From assembly GCA_026874595.1 (NCBI GenBank), contig CM049319.1, positions 15,837,601-15,901,600 on the forward strand: a DNA stretch of 64,000 nucleotides, written 5' to 3'. This document shows, in pieces, positions 12,639-24,180 of the stretch. Position 1 is the first letter of the stretch. The number at the start of each line of letters is the position of its first letter. The DNA comes from Sipunculus nudus. Lineage: Eukaryota; Annelida; Sipuncula; Golfingiida; Sipunculidae. A program made the position numbers and the translations under genes. The notes beneath the pieces are model-generated. The model was not told the origin of the DNA and ran no database searches. It saw only the letters and a program-made list of their open reading frames with translations.

Positions 12639-13814
12639 CTACAGGTTAAACTAAACCTATTCTTGTAGCTTGGTACCAATACCCTTTTTTTTGTTTTGTT
12701 TGCACAAATATGGGTAAAATTTAATCACCTTAGACCTTGTTTAGCATTTGTTATATATGTATCATCCTTTGAGGTAGATTTGCTAACCTTCTGAAATAAA
12801 ATATTGTGTTACATTTCACATTACATATGCCATGTTGCATTGCATTTGTATATGTTTAGTTAAAGTTTTTTTCCAAACTCAAAACAAATAATTGAACATA
12901 TTACTAAATATACAGAGTTTTAAATAAAAATAAAGAAAATTTTCATATCACTATAAATCTGATTATTTAAGTATTAATTTTTTGTTTGAAGAATTCGATG
13001 ACAGTGAAAATATATTGTATATGTATAAGGTTCATTCCACGGCTGGTTGAGTAACCATTTATGGCATCATTTGTCAGAAATTTTGAAAACAATATGTTCA
13101 CACACAGGAAGCCAGCACATGTAGTTTCTGTGAGTATTGGTGTAATAAAGTGTTTTAGCTTCTTTGCCCCAGTTACAAATTTATGGCAGTGTTCGGCACC
13201 CTCCCAGGCTGGTCAAGTAATATATATGGAAGACCACATAATGAAAGCACAAAACTGTTAGACAAAAAGCCTCCCAGCTGAAAAAAGGACTGAATGCAGT
13301 CAGATATAACAGAGATATTGTGCTCTCTAGGTCAAGCAAATGTGGTCCAAATCTTATTATAATATTGCACAATTGCCTATGAAAAAAATATTAATATAGA
13401 TTTTATACAAACTGAACCCAATTCCTGGAGGAAAAAAATTTTTCTATTCATTTTTTCACAAAAAAAGTTTTGTGATTTGTTTTAAAAACTCTTGGCACAT
13501 TGCACATCTATGAACACTGTTAAATTAGCAGTTATGTCACCAACAGTAAAATCAATGTGACTAAAAATTCTAGATCTCATCAAAAGCTTAGTATTTCTGA
13601 AACTGTGAGCCCTAAATTTTCAGGGAAGAATAAAAACAACATGTATTGCTAGATTTAAGTAATTTCTAAGTTTTGGCTGTGACATCACACTTTGCACCAG
13701 CCATTCACATCAAGGCCCAGTCTCAGTTCTGGATGAAATGCTTCATGCACATAACAATACCACGTGCTATTAGTTTTACCTAACCTCTAGTTCATTATCA
13801 CATACTAATAGTTA

Positions 13815-13910
13815 TCTGCAGCCAGTCATTAGTGCCATCTGGTGGAATTTGTCTGTATTAATAGAAAATCAATGATATTTACAGCCAGTACACAGGGCCA
13901 TCTGGTGGAG
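13815..13910 (-). promoter_or_regulatory. Pair of CTCF-like motifs in a short direct repeat
   Basis: CCATCTGGTGG occurs at 13835-13845 and 13898-13908 in the same orientation, 63 bp apart. Each is preceded by a shared CAGCCAGT word and followed by GA, so the pair arose by local duplication of a block of about 35 bp. The first reads CCACCAGATGGCA on the minus strand, a full match to CCASYAGRKGGCR. Confidence 0.55.
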
Positions 13911-14092
13911 AAGCTGCACACTAATGCATGATCAAATGATGTTTGTAATTACTTAGAAGTGCCTCCAATATGTGTTTATCAGTCCAGTTTTCTCCACAAG
14001 AAAAGACATCTCACTGGTCTCACCTGCGTAGTTGCTTTAAATATTAATTATTAAAAAAATCATTATATTAATAGAATATATCCTGACAAATG

Positions 14093-14235
14093 TTAATGGC
14101 CTTGAGCAATTGTTTTACATTAGGAGGTCCCAGGTCAAGTCCTCTCCAGGGGCTTATATTTCACAGTCAGCGTATGTGTGTGATGAAGATTGGGGTGGAG
14201 GGAATGGGGAGTTAAGCATAAATTTGATGGATGCA
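14093..14235 (+). repeat. tRNA-related SINE-like relic
   Basis: The segment contains GTCCCAGGTCAAGTCCTC, which resembles an RNA polymerase III B box embedded in a tRNA T-arm, followed by a G-rich tail. No intact cloverleaf is visible. SINE ancestry is inferred. Confidence 0.3.
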
Positions 14236-14603
14236 CCGTAAACCATCTTTAATAATTAATGATTTATCATTACTGAACCAAGTCTGCTGTGATACTTTTT
14301 TGGGCTAGACAGACCACCGTGAAAGTGGCAGGAACTCTGGTTGATCTTTCAGGCGGTGTAATTTTGTACACGAGGGGCTGCTTCTGTGTTGATCCACACC
14401 TAAACCCTGCAGACAAAATATCAATTCTGACTTCAGCAGCATCGGAAATGTCTGACCCGTGAGGCAACTGGTGCAGTATGCTGTTGCTTAGTTACACTGT
14501 TAATTAAAGCTCCCTAGACAGATTATTACTGTAATACCAATGACTCTCTATATAAATTGCAGTTAGGAAGTATTTTACTTCCTACTGAAGGAGTCTTCCA
14601 AGT

Positions 14604-14676
14604 TAGGATTTTATCTGAGTGGTTAAGGTATATGAACTCAGACTTGGATAGTCTCATGTCCAGTCCTCCTTAGAAT
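14604..14676 (+). repeat. tRNA-Leu/Ser-like pseudo-tRNA or SINE head
   Basis: TCTGAGTGGTTAAGG near 14614 is close to the A-box/D-arm of type II tRNAs (CCGAGTGGTTAAGG). About 40 bases later GTCCAGTCCTCC is a degraded B box. The acceptor ends do not pair well, so this is a relic, not a working tRNA gene. Confidence 0.4.
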
Positions 14677-14679
14677 CTT

Positions 14680-16560
14680 AAAGAAGAGTAGATTCTCAAT
14701 TGAACCTCAAATATGCTTAAACAGCCTAAAAGGTTTATCATAATGTGTCATCATTGAAGCCAATATATAAATCTCTCATCAGCATTAGCTAAAAACATAG
14801 GACCTGTATATTTACACCAATATTGGTGATTCACATGGGCTAGGCCCAAATTTTTAATGTTCAGCCCACTACCTCTTATGCAGGTAAATGTTTCATCATA
14901 ATTTTCTCACTTATTTAAAAGTAATTTACTTATTTATTTCTGTTTGTTTTTCCATTTGTTTCAAAAATGGAAAATCTCAATAACATTTCTTTTATATCAC
15001 TGTGCAGAAGTGCCAAAATATGACCCAACCTGTTCCAAGATTAATTTTTCTTCACATTAAATAGTAAGTGCCAGTTACAGGGTATTGATTTAGTTATCCT
15101 TTAAAAATTTCACTGTTACTGAATCTGAATTTAGTATTTGTATACCTGAAATATGATGTTAAAACCTGATAAAATAAGCACCTGCAAGGTCTCAAACAGT
15201 GGTTGTTACCTGGAATCATGATATGATGATATGATAAAGTCATATATGTAATATAGTATTATGGTAGTCATAAGGCTGGGGGTGAATGACCAAGATATAA
15301 CAATAGAATAAATCTGATCATAGTTCTGTGGTTTAGTGATTCATGGAATGGCTTTGGATGTGAACAGTGATGTTAAGTAAACCATTGATTTATGAGTGTC
15401 AGGGATAATTGGAGGTGATAAAAATATAGGCTTAAACTTTTACACAAATTATTTAAACCTCATCTTTTAAGTTCTGAATTTAAACTTATTTTGTGGTTTT
15501 AAATGCAACACTTTTTGCATAATGGACTCAATGACATGTATATATATATAATCATTGAATGCATAGGTGAACATTGTACCTGTTAATACTTTTGCAGATA
15601 AGTTTATTCTTTAATAAATAATTACAGTTTATCGTGAAAAACCACAGCCTTATTTGAATTGCCATCATAAGTAAGACAAAAGTTCACGAGCAAGTATGAA
15701 AAACACAGCAGTGTGTACTCGGAGTGTTCTGACAGGCCCGCAGCATGTTCAGTACACAAAAACTAATGCTGTGTATGGATTACACGAGCAGTGTACACAG
15801 TCTCCTTTTAGCCCAAAAACTGCATGCTCATTGATTATTTAAAGAAATTAGATCTTGATTACAAGCCAGGTTGTAGCAAAATGAACCCCCGCTGCCAGTT
15901 TTGCACACTTCACACCTGTAAAAACAGTCATATTGATGTAAACAGGAAGTTCTTCAAGAGGAACTGATGTAATGTGCAGTTTAAAGGTTTTGTTGGCCGA
16001 GTGGCAGTTCCTGGTTTTTTGTTTGTCGATTAAAGAATGCGAGCAGTAAATCAATTTGTATCACTATTTTTTAGATACATTAAAGGTTTGTCAGAAGTTT
16101 GTCGATACTAGACGTGGAACTGTTCAGTTTCCCAGACATTTTATTAAAGTTTTGGGAGACTCTTGATATTAGATGTAAAAGTAAGGAATATCTTTAGTTT
16201 TCTGAACAAAATAAGAATTTACATGTCAGTGCTAAATATAAACAGTACTAAATACCTTCAGTGATCATAACGTATCATGAAGGCTCACAGTGAGAATGTG
16301 TCAATAACAGATGTAAAAGTACCGTTTACCTTCAGTTACCTGAATGTATCCTGAAGGACTGTTTGCAAGAATTCATTGATAGTTGATTGAGTATCACAAT
16401 GACTAACTTGACTCCAGTATCTTGATTCAGTATAGTCACAGCCTATATGAAATACCAAAGGATCTTGACACACAAAACATTTATTCACTAGAAGGTACCA
16501 CCAAGACCATAACATTTAACTAAAGTTGCATCATATATCTCTGTCCACAATAACAATGAT
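14680..16560. other. Non-coding AT-rich DNA
   Basis: No exon or clear repeat recognised. The 68-codon minus-strand frame at 15848-16054 resembles nothing I know. A short (TA)n tract lies at 15537-15551. Confidence 0.5.
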
Positions 16561-16567
16561 TAGCCCT

Positions 16568-16825
16568 AATACCAGTGAATGGTGAGGGTCTCACCCTCAG
16601 CCAGGATACCTAAATTGCCCTATCCTGCAGGGGCAAAGACCCCTTAAAAACATTATGATAATCCAAATTACCTCCAAAATGTAATAGATGTTTCTTTAGG
16701 TATTACCCTAACCCTTCACAAATTTTCATCAGAATCTATTTATAACTTTTTCGGCTAAGTTGTTAACAGACAAACCAACCAACAAACCTTGGAAAATACA
16801 TATCTTCTCACGGCAGAGGTATAAC
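16568..16825 (+). repeat. Dispersed repeat A, copy 1
   Basis: It shares an ordered set of words with 31163-31420: 'ataccagtgaatg', a 'cc..gccaggat' block, 'attacctccaaaa', 'ccctaacc.t.cacaaa', and a run of 'ccaaccaac' followed by 'aacatat'. Two diverged copies about 14.6 kb apart show it is a dispersed element. The tail 'aaccaaccaacaaacc' resembles endings of short interspersed repeats I recall in molluscs; family not assigned. Confidence 0.65.
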
Positions 16826-16829
16826 TAAT

Positions 16830-18240
16830 GGAGATTTTTCTGTTGAATGTTGCTTATCAGTTTCAGACCTGCCATCTAGCATTTGATCTGCATGTGACAT
16901 TAAGTTTCAGTAACCCCCGGTAGCTTCTGCTTGACTTTAACAAACCTGTATCTTGACACTGAAGCTCTTACCCCTCAGGGCTCTGTGTGAGATCCAACCA
17001 GAAATTGGTTTCATTTATGTGCAAAACAGTTCTCTGCAACACAAAGATGACCTTGGTCAGTTTAAGCCTATATCAACAACACAATCTGGTGTGTGTAAAT
17101 CTGAACTGGGGGGTGGGGGGGTGGGAGAATGACCTTTAGTGACCTTCTTCAGACCCGGTAAAATGATAAAGAGGACAGTACAGCCAATCACTAAATGACT
17201 ATTGATAGGGCAAAAGCCGTCTTGCTTGCCACTCCATCACGGACCTACCATTCTAATGGTATACTAGGGAATGAAATTTTCAGTGCAGGAGTTGAAATTT
17301 TCCATGGCTCCTTGGCATAAAGCCATTATTTTCTTGTTTTAGCTGGTCTGGTTGCATTTAAGTCTTCAGTAAATATGTTTTATTTTAATACTATGATTCC
17401 ACATAAGGCAAATATCATGAATAAATATTTTAAACAGGATTGTGAGTCCAATTCTGGATATACATATAAACATACCATAAAAGTCTTTCCATCTTTCACA
17501 TAGTCAGTATAGAAACATAAGCAATGTAACATGTATACAAGAACTGTGAAAAATGAAATTATATATGGAGCACTGGTCAGCTGATGGCAACAGTCACTTT
17601 ATTGGTAGGCTGAGCTGGCCTGTGATGCAAATATCAAGTTAGTGAACTGTGACACATTTCTCTGGGCTTACATTTATATATTTTCTGCCCTTCTGCCTTC
17701 CACCAAAGTTTGATCAGGATCCTGGTGGAGGTAAAATTGCAGTCTCTGACTGCTTTCTAATTGTATACCATTAACCTTACATGTAGAATCAGTAAGGTTC
17801 AATCTTTGAACAGTTAGCCCCTTGGTAGTGTGTGTGCACTGGTGCTGAGAAAACCAAGGACAGAGTGAGATTTGAGAGGTGAATTGTGCATGCTGGGCAT
17901 GAAGATTAAATCCCCCCAGTGACATCCCACAGTGTGCAGGGCCTGCTTGGATATGTGCCAATGGTCTTATGTATGGTAAAGTTATTAATAATTAACCAAG
18001 TTTGGGTTGGCATCCCATGGGACAAGTTCCAGGTCAGCTGTCACCGGGTTCATGAACATTCATTGTGTTCAGTGTGATTTTGGGCTGTACAGATGAAAAT
18101 ACACATCTTGATACGTATTATTATTTTAATGAAATTTGATACACCTCATGATATTTTAAATCATATCTCAACATATCCATAGATATTCTTGTATATCATC
18201 TTCATGATGGGGGAAAATACTTTTATGACAGAAAATATTG
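16830..18240. other. Non-coding intronic-type DNA
   Basis: No exon recognised. The 95-codon minus-strand frame at 17674-17961 has no recognisable domain. A G-rich run lies at 17108-17125. Confidence 0.5.
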
Positions 18241-18246
18241 ATTTAC

Positions 18247-18395
18247 AGTGAAACCTGTGTTAAAAGACCAGCCATGGGACTGGCCAAAAGTGGTCTTGAT
18301 TCACAGGTGGTCTTATTAGACAGACCTGTTATAAATATTGTAATTGTGAGGGCTTTCAGTCTTAACAGGTCTTTGGTCTTATTAGACAAGTTCCA
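18247..18395 (+). repeat. Short dispersed repeat with 'gtgaaacctgt' start
   Basis: The segment contains internally repeated words (AGTGGTCTT..., GGTGGTCTTATTAGAC, GGTCTTATTAGAC) and opens GTGAAACCTGTGTTAAAAG. I recall similar 'gtgaaacctgtcttaaaagacc' sequences as common short repeats in marine invertebrate genomes. No coding signal; the 96-codon frame over it is a by-product. Confidence 0.5.
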
Positions 18396-18399
18396 CAGT

Positions 18400-19400
18400 A
18401 CGTTTTACATTTACCATCATTACATCTTTCTGGTAATTCAATTTGACACTCGTCTGTTTTCAATATTGGACCATATAAATAGACCATGGCACATGATTAT
18501 ATATTCATCATTTTTCCAGATAAATTAACAAAGAAGTTTAATATATCTCCATCCACCGTGGCTCTTCTTTTGAATGATCAGTAGGTCTTAGTCTGAAATT
18601 GAATTGGGTTTGTCTGTCTGTCCTTCTGTCTGTCCTCTGTTCTATCAGTCCATTAGGTTTTCATTTCTGTGTGATTACTTTCCTAAATATTATCCAATTT
18701 CATTCAAATTTGGGGTTAGTGATTGCTCTCATGCATACCTTGGTTGGGATTGTTTTTGGAGCGTCTGTCTGAAATTTATTATTATCACCAGCTCCAAAAC
18801 AAAAAGAAACTTTCCCTTTTGTTCCCAATTCACCAAAAAAATATGACATGTGGAAACATCTTAACGGGAAAATGGAATCTAAAACACAGGCACTATGACA
18901 TGTGGAGACTGTGACATCTCCAGGGGAAAATAAAAACTTAAACATATTGAGAATGCAAAAGGGGGACAACAAGAGACAGAAGCAGGGGACATGAATTCCA
19001 CGAATTTGCTTCTTGGTATTAGTTTACTACTTACATATAATATACTACAGTACATACATTTTGTCAGAAGTTCATAAACACCGATACCCTGTATATCCGA
19101 ACAAATTGCAAGTTACTACTGAAAGAAAGGCGTATCATCTGTCCAAAAATAATTTTGTACAGTTGCAGCATTATGCATACAAGGTGTTTCTGAGTGTGTT
19201 GACAGACATGTAGGCAGTTTGAGCAATTATGGTATTTTTGTCACCATTGATTGACAAGCAAAGCTTTTCTAGACTGATTTCTGTGTTTTCCTTAATAGGA
19301 AACACTTGTTTGATCATATTATATAGTGATGTTAACTGGATTTGTATCTTAATCCTCAACCACCAAAGGCCATGATGTGTTGGAAAAAATAAGCTGAATA
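18400..19400. other. Non-coding DNA with GTCT/TGTC-rich patch
   Basis: Around 18608-18655 the sequence is TGTCTGTC-rich. Short unrelated frames on both strands (80 and 90 codons) overlap and have no recognised similarity. Confidence 0.4.
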
Positions 19401-21660
19401 CACTCTGTAATTTGAGTTATTTAATAACGGCTAGCTGTATCAGCCAAGCAAAATGCATTATGGCAGCCAGTTGTTAGCTTAAGATGGCAGGGAAAGCAGT
19501 CAAGAAGTTATTAAGTTAATGGAAAAAGCACTGTAATTTCCTCTATGGACTGTTTTGTATGTGTAATTTTGGCTAGCTTTGAAGCACATTTGTATGGCTT
19601 TAACCTGAATTTGGATGACGACCACCGTTGGGCAAAGTTTCACGGGAACTCGTTTGATGTGGAAGAGGGAGAGGTTAAACACTATCAGACACTCTTGATA
19701 GGCTTCTGCGGGGGTCGTTAATTTGCCGCACCAACCTTGATTAAAGGGAGATTGATGTGGGCATACCTAGTAGTTAACACTCCTAGAAGCCTTGGTCAGC
19801 ACTTTTTGTATATCAGAGGTCATTTTCTTATTGGTAGTGCTACTTTTTATAGAGGAGGTGGATTTAAATCGCAACACTGAAATTGCCACAGCAATTGCTG
19901 AGAAATGGGAGGCGTATGGTTCCAGCCGCGAAGGAATCTGAGAAGAGCTCAGTGCTTTACTGATCACCCCAAGAGCCAAATAAGCCAGCGCTGAGAAACC
20001 TGGAATGCAGCGTTTTCTCACATGTCTCTTTTCGAGCCATCAATACCAGTAACGTCACTTTGCCTGCTGCATGTTTAGTAGTACAGAGACCAGCCAAGGG
20101 TAACAGTGACTGCAGGGAGACAGGAGTAACAGGGGAGGCTTAACTAATATGCAAGTCCCCATTTGGCCCACATGGGTCCTTGGTGGTGTTTGGATTTGCA
20201 ATTGAGATATTTATATGGATCTTTGTCTCATTTCTCGACATTGTCACAGTGTCACTTAAAACCATAGTCAGCGACACTCGTTCTGCGGTGAGTGTTCGTT
20301 GCTTGTTTACCTCTGATGGAATCAATGCCATTGACTGAAACGAGCCTTGCTTGTTGTGTTGGTGTGTCACTCTTAAGCTTTTGATAATTGATTCCTGTAG
20401 GTGGCTTAAGGCCTCTATGTTACCATCACGATCTGTATACTTGCTTGTGAGAAGAGTTGTTACTCAGATTTAGTATTGAGTATCCAGCCCTTCCACTGCA
20501 ACCATTGAGGACAAGTTCTGTATCCACCTAGTGCTGTTACAGTTACTGGCAGCTTAGGAGATAGTTTTGGTTTCTGCAGAGATGGTGTGTTTTAATTACA
20601 AGTGTGCTTTGGTAGTACCACCAGAGTACAGCATTAGTAGTCTTCAAGACATTATTGATAACCTCTGCTTTTAATCAATGGATTATTTATAACAGTTCTC
20701 CAGAGAGACCTAAGCGAGGTCTGAGTCACCACAGATTGTTGTGGTACATTGATATTTTTTACACATTTCGATTAAATGATGACAACTGTGTTATTCGGAA
20801 GGAAGGAGGTTTGATAAATCATTTGATGATATTCTAAGTGAGACTTGATTCAAGGCTGGTGGTGCAATAATACTGTCCACCAAATGTTAGGTTTTGGTTA
20901 GAAATGATAAACTTAATGCTGAAACTTCATGTAAAGGAGACTGTAGAATAAGTTAGTGAGCATGTTGACGACATGTAAATGGTGAGTGGGATATTTGTTG
21001 TAAGATGATTAAGTCTCTGTGCTGGATTGACTGTGGGACATCCAGTGCTGCTGCTAAATGGAAATTAATACGTTCGGCAGCACAGCTGTCCTTGCATCTA
21101 CACAGATAAGTTCATCAGATCCTGGAACCAAGTTAATAACCAACAGGATTAATCTACATTTAATTATGTCACAAACAGGAACAAAATTTGAAGAGTGAAG
21201 TGTTGATGTCTTTTTGTCAAAGTAGGCTGTGTGCTGCCCATTCGCAGCCAAGTAGAGCATATTGATGTTTGCAGCTATAACGAGTATCGGAGAGTCAAAA
21301 ACAGGAGAGCTTGCGTGTGTGATTGTAAACCAACTCGCTTCGGCATACCATTGGTGGGAGGAGCGGTTAAACACAACAGAGAGTGTTCTACTAGGAAAGT
21401 GTGTCACATTTTGTCAACTCGTTGGACTGGCAGCAGCCATATTTATCTGATTACGCAGATTACCCAACAGTCAATTTCATGCATCAATTGCACTTTGAAA
21501 TTCCCTGGATTTACAAAATGGTGGATTATTGCACATTACAGAATGGATGGGACATCAACTGATGTAGTTCGCTCATGGGAAAGGTTTGGTAAATGGGCAT
21601 TCCCTTATTTTATAAAGTATATTTTAAGCATCTGGATGTCATGAAATTGATAAGTAAGTA
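19400..21660. other. Complex, repeat-poor stretch with overlapping open frames
   Basis: This block has fewer homopolymers and more mixed composition than its surroundings. It holds the longest frame in the window (21231-21644, +, 137 codons, cysteine-rich start) overlapping a 117-codon minus frame (21054-21407), a 62-codon plus frame and, further left, minus frames at 19767-20021 and 20140-20370. I recognise no domain, and mutual overlap on both strands suggests low stop density rather than genes. It could be conserved regulatory sequence or an unidentified exon; I cannot decide from sequence alone. Confidence 0.3.
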
Positions 21661-23400
21661 TATTTTGCAGTCTATGAGTTTGGCACTTATCAACCTTTCA
21701 TATCATGTAGATGCTATAAAGCATATTTATAGAATTGTTTTCCTTCTTTTTGAAAAGAGCTGATAATTCCAGAAATATTCTTTGAGGAATTGTGAATCCT
21801 GTCAATTAATGTCTCCTAAATACCTCTTCTAAAAAATTAAAATGTAATTGACAAAAAAGTGAAGTCATTTATTTAAAAAAGTGTTGAAACTATTCTTTTC
21901 AGTTATGAAACTCCAATCAGAAACCTGACATGATATATCTTAATGAATCAAATTGGGGAAAAATTAAGGTTAAATTAAATAATTGGGCTGGCTGTAAACT
22001 GATGATCCCCAGAAAACCAGTGTGTTGTTAAAAATTTGTTTTTAACATCTTTGCGGTATTATGCCAGTTCCATATTATACACACCAGATGGTTTATATTC
22101 TTAGGTCAACAAGACCTGTTCTTGATACTGATAAACACAATCTGCTCCAATTAGAACGGGGTGGACTGGCATCCAGACTGCTACATTATAACATCATACT
22201 GACCACTGTCTGAAGGCAGTTGTGATTCCCCAAGTGTCGAGACAACCGGAAGAATAATTTGCTGAGAACCACTGGCAAATCGCCAGGCCTGAACTTGCAT
22301 TTATTTGAACCCTATGTTGTGGCTGGTTGCCATATTAATTAAGCAGCAATAACGCGAGTCTGCTGTATGATTTATATGTACACTACTCCCTTATGGAGTA
22401 GAAAGCATGGAGAGCGCCACCTTGATTATCAGGCAACTGTAACGAGATTAATATCAAAGTGTCTTGTTTTTATCATGACCGGATCGTCAGAAATTGGGAA
22501 AAAGACTAAATATTGATAATACTGATATACTGAGACTGAAATGTTGATGAAAGCCTGGCCTTGTTAACAAAATGATACAGAGGGGTATACACACTTTATT
22601 ATGGTGGAGTAGTTTCATCATGAAAATTATCATATGAGAAAAATATTTATCATTGACGAGACCAAAATATTGATGGAAATCTGGTATGTGAGACCCACAG
22701 AAAGAAGAAAATACAATAGTATTAGTGAGCCACATCTGTGTCAAGACTGAGGACCCCAAAAAAACATGCAGGCAAAGCCATTTTTGGCTTGGAATGAATT
22801 ATGCTTCCGTTGGTCATAAACTTTACAGGTTGTTCCAAAACAGATACAAGGGAATATTAATAAAAGCACATGTGACTGAGAATCGCAGAAGATGAGCGAA
22901 CTTTAAAGTGAAATAACGGCAGCCGGTAACGCCCACATATTGGAATGTACTATTAGACATCAAAGGGGCACTAAATCCAGTCAGAACCAATCAAATTCTG
23001 CCTGTGGAGATAAACTGACAGTGTACAGGAGGTTAAATTGAGGCAAATTTTGTAGGGGAATGTTTTATTGTGAAGAAATAGATAAAAAGCAGTAGTGTAA
23101 GATCTATTTCACATTTTATGCACACATTTCATAAAGCAAGGCCATATTACATCTGCTTATAAGTGTTAAGAATGTATATCATAGTTTGTTTAATCTATGT
23201 GAATTTTTGCCATGTATAAAATTTCAGAAGACCTTAAAACACACCTGTGTCATGGCTGAACAAATTAAATGCCTCGTGAAAATTTGCCAAAAAGGATCTT
23301 GGAGGTTTCTAGGTGGATTATAAACAGGTTACCTGGGAAACAAAAGTTGGGATTTTCCAGTGGAGGATTCTCGTATAAGGATCCACTGCTTCTGTTGGTG
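21660..23400. other. Non-coding DNA upstream of candidate exon
   Basis: No repeat family or exon recognised apart from AT-rich stretches. If 23485 is a first exon, the promoter would lie in its last part. I see no consensus TATA box close to it. Confidence 0.4.
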
Positions 23401-23484
23401 CTCTGAATTAGTTCCCATGATGCAGTTGGTCTGTTGGTTTGTGATATAGTGCAAAAGGAGTTGTATGTGCCTTTAAGTTTGAAT

Positions 23485-23613
23485 ATGGTGAAGGTGCCAC
23501 CTGTGATGGCCAATGGGCTGAGTCCTCGCAACATGGGCTCAATACTCGCCACTGACAACATGGCGTCCCTCACCAAGTTATATGGGGAGGAAAACGTCAA
23601 ACACTTCCTTGAG
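23485..23613 (+). CDS. PPFIA: Candidate alternative first coding exon of liprin-alpha
   Basis: An open frame begins after an in-frame TGA at 23404 and runs 43 codons from the first ATG (23485, A at -3 and G at +4) to a strong donor, GAG|GTAAGA at 23613/23614. Third positions are about 70% G or C, unlike the AT-rich surroundings, which argues for real coding sequence. Two more ATGs in frame also have good context (23506, 23560). The end is phase 0, matching the phase-0 start of the next recognised exon at 42828, so splicing would give ...NVKHFLE then EFASLTKEL. The peptide does not resemble the usual liprin-alpha N-terminus (MMCEVMPTINE...), so it would be an alternative start from an internal promoter. 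Alternatively it is an internal exon (an AG lies at 23424-23425 behind a weak pyrimidine tract) or belongs to another transcript. Confidence 0.5.
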
Positions 23614-23716
23614 GTAAGACACAAAAAATCAGGAAAGACTTTTAAGATTTTTAAAAATATATATATGTAAAGTTGTACATAAAATGTGTAGTGTAAAACT
23701 TATGCCACTGGTCATT

Positions 23717-24180
23717 TTACCATAAATTATTAAAAAAAAATAAATAAACGATAAAGGGAGATAGTGCAAATTGTTGATGGTGCCATGTCCTCTGGATATT
23801 AGGTTTGTGTGGACTCTTAAAAAGTTGTAAACTGATTAAATGCTGTTACCATAAATAATCTAAAAAATAAACATGATTAAGTGAGGTAATGCAAGTCCTT
23901 GATGGTGCCATGTCCTCCACATATATATATATATATATATGTGTAGACTCTAAAGGTTCATAAGCTGATTAAATGCTGTTACCATAAATATCAAATGCAT
24001 TTGTGCAAGTGGTCCTTAATTCCAAGTCAAAGTGTGTGTTAATTCAAACGATCATAGACAGATTAAATGTTGTTACCAAAAATAGTGTAAAATATACAAA
24101 CAACAACTCACAGTATTGCAAGTCTTTATGATGCAATTTCATATTGATATTATACTGGGGTCCAATGGTTGAATCAAAAA
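23717..24180 (+). repeat. Tandem repeat, ~130-bp unit, 3.5 copies
   Basis: TTACCATAAAT or close variants recur at 23717, 23846, 23979 and 24073, each followed in order by 'agtgcaa/atgcaagtc', 'gatggtgccatgtcctc', 'gtgtggactct' and 'ctgattaaatgctg'. One unit has gained an (AT)n tract (23922-23940). The array starts about 100 bp after the candidate exon. Confidence 0.8.

Larger units (their letters stand above)
12110..14090. other. Non-coding DNA between CTCF-like sites
   Basis: Apart from the motif entries, I see only AT-rich unique sequence. Frames of 63-66 codons overlap on both strands around 13061-13372 and look random. Confidence 0.5.

Noticed and set aside
14604-14676. Functional tRNA gene
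   Set aside because: A-box is good but the acceptor and T arms do not pair and the B box is degraded; called a relic instead.
21231-21644. 137-codon open frame, longest in the window
   Set aside because: No recognisable domain, overlaps a 117-codon frame on the other strand and another plus frame; no splice-site or start evidence. Kept only as part of an unassigned block.
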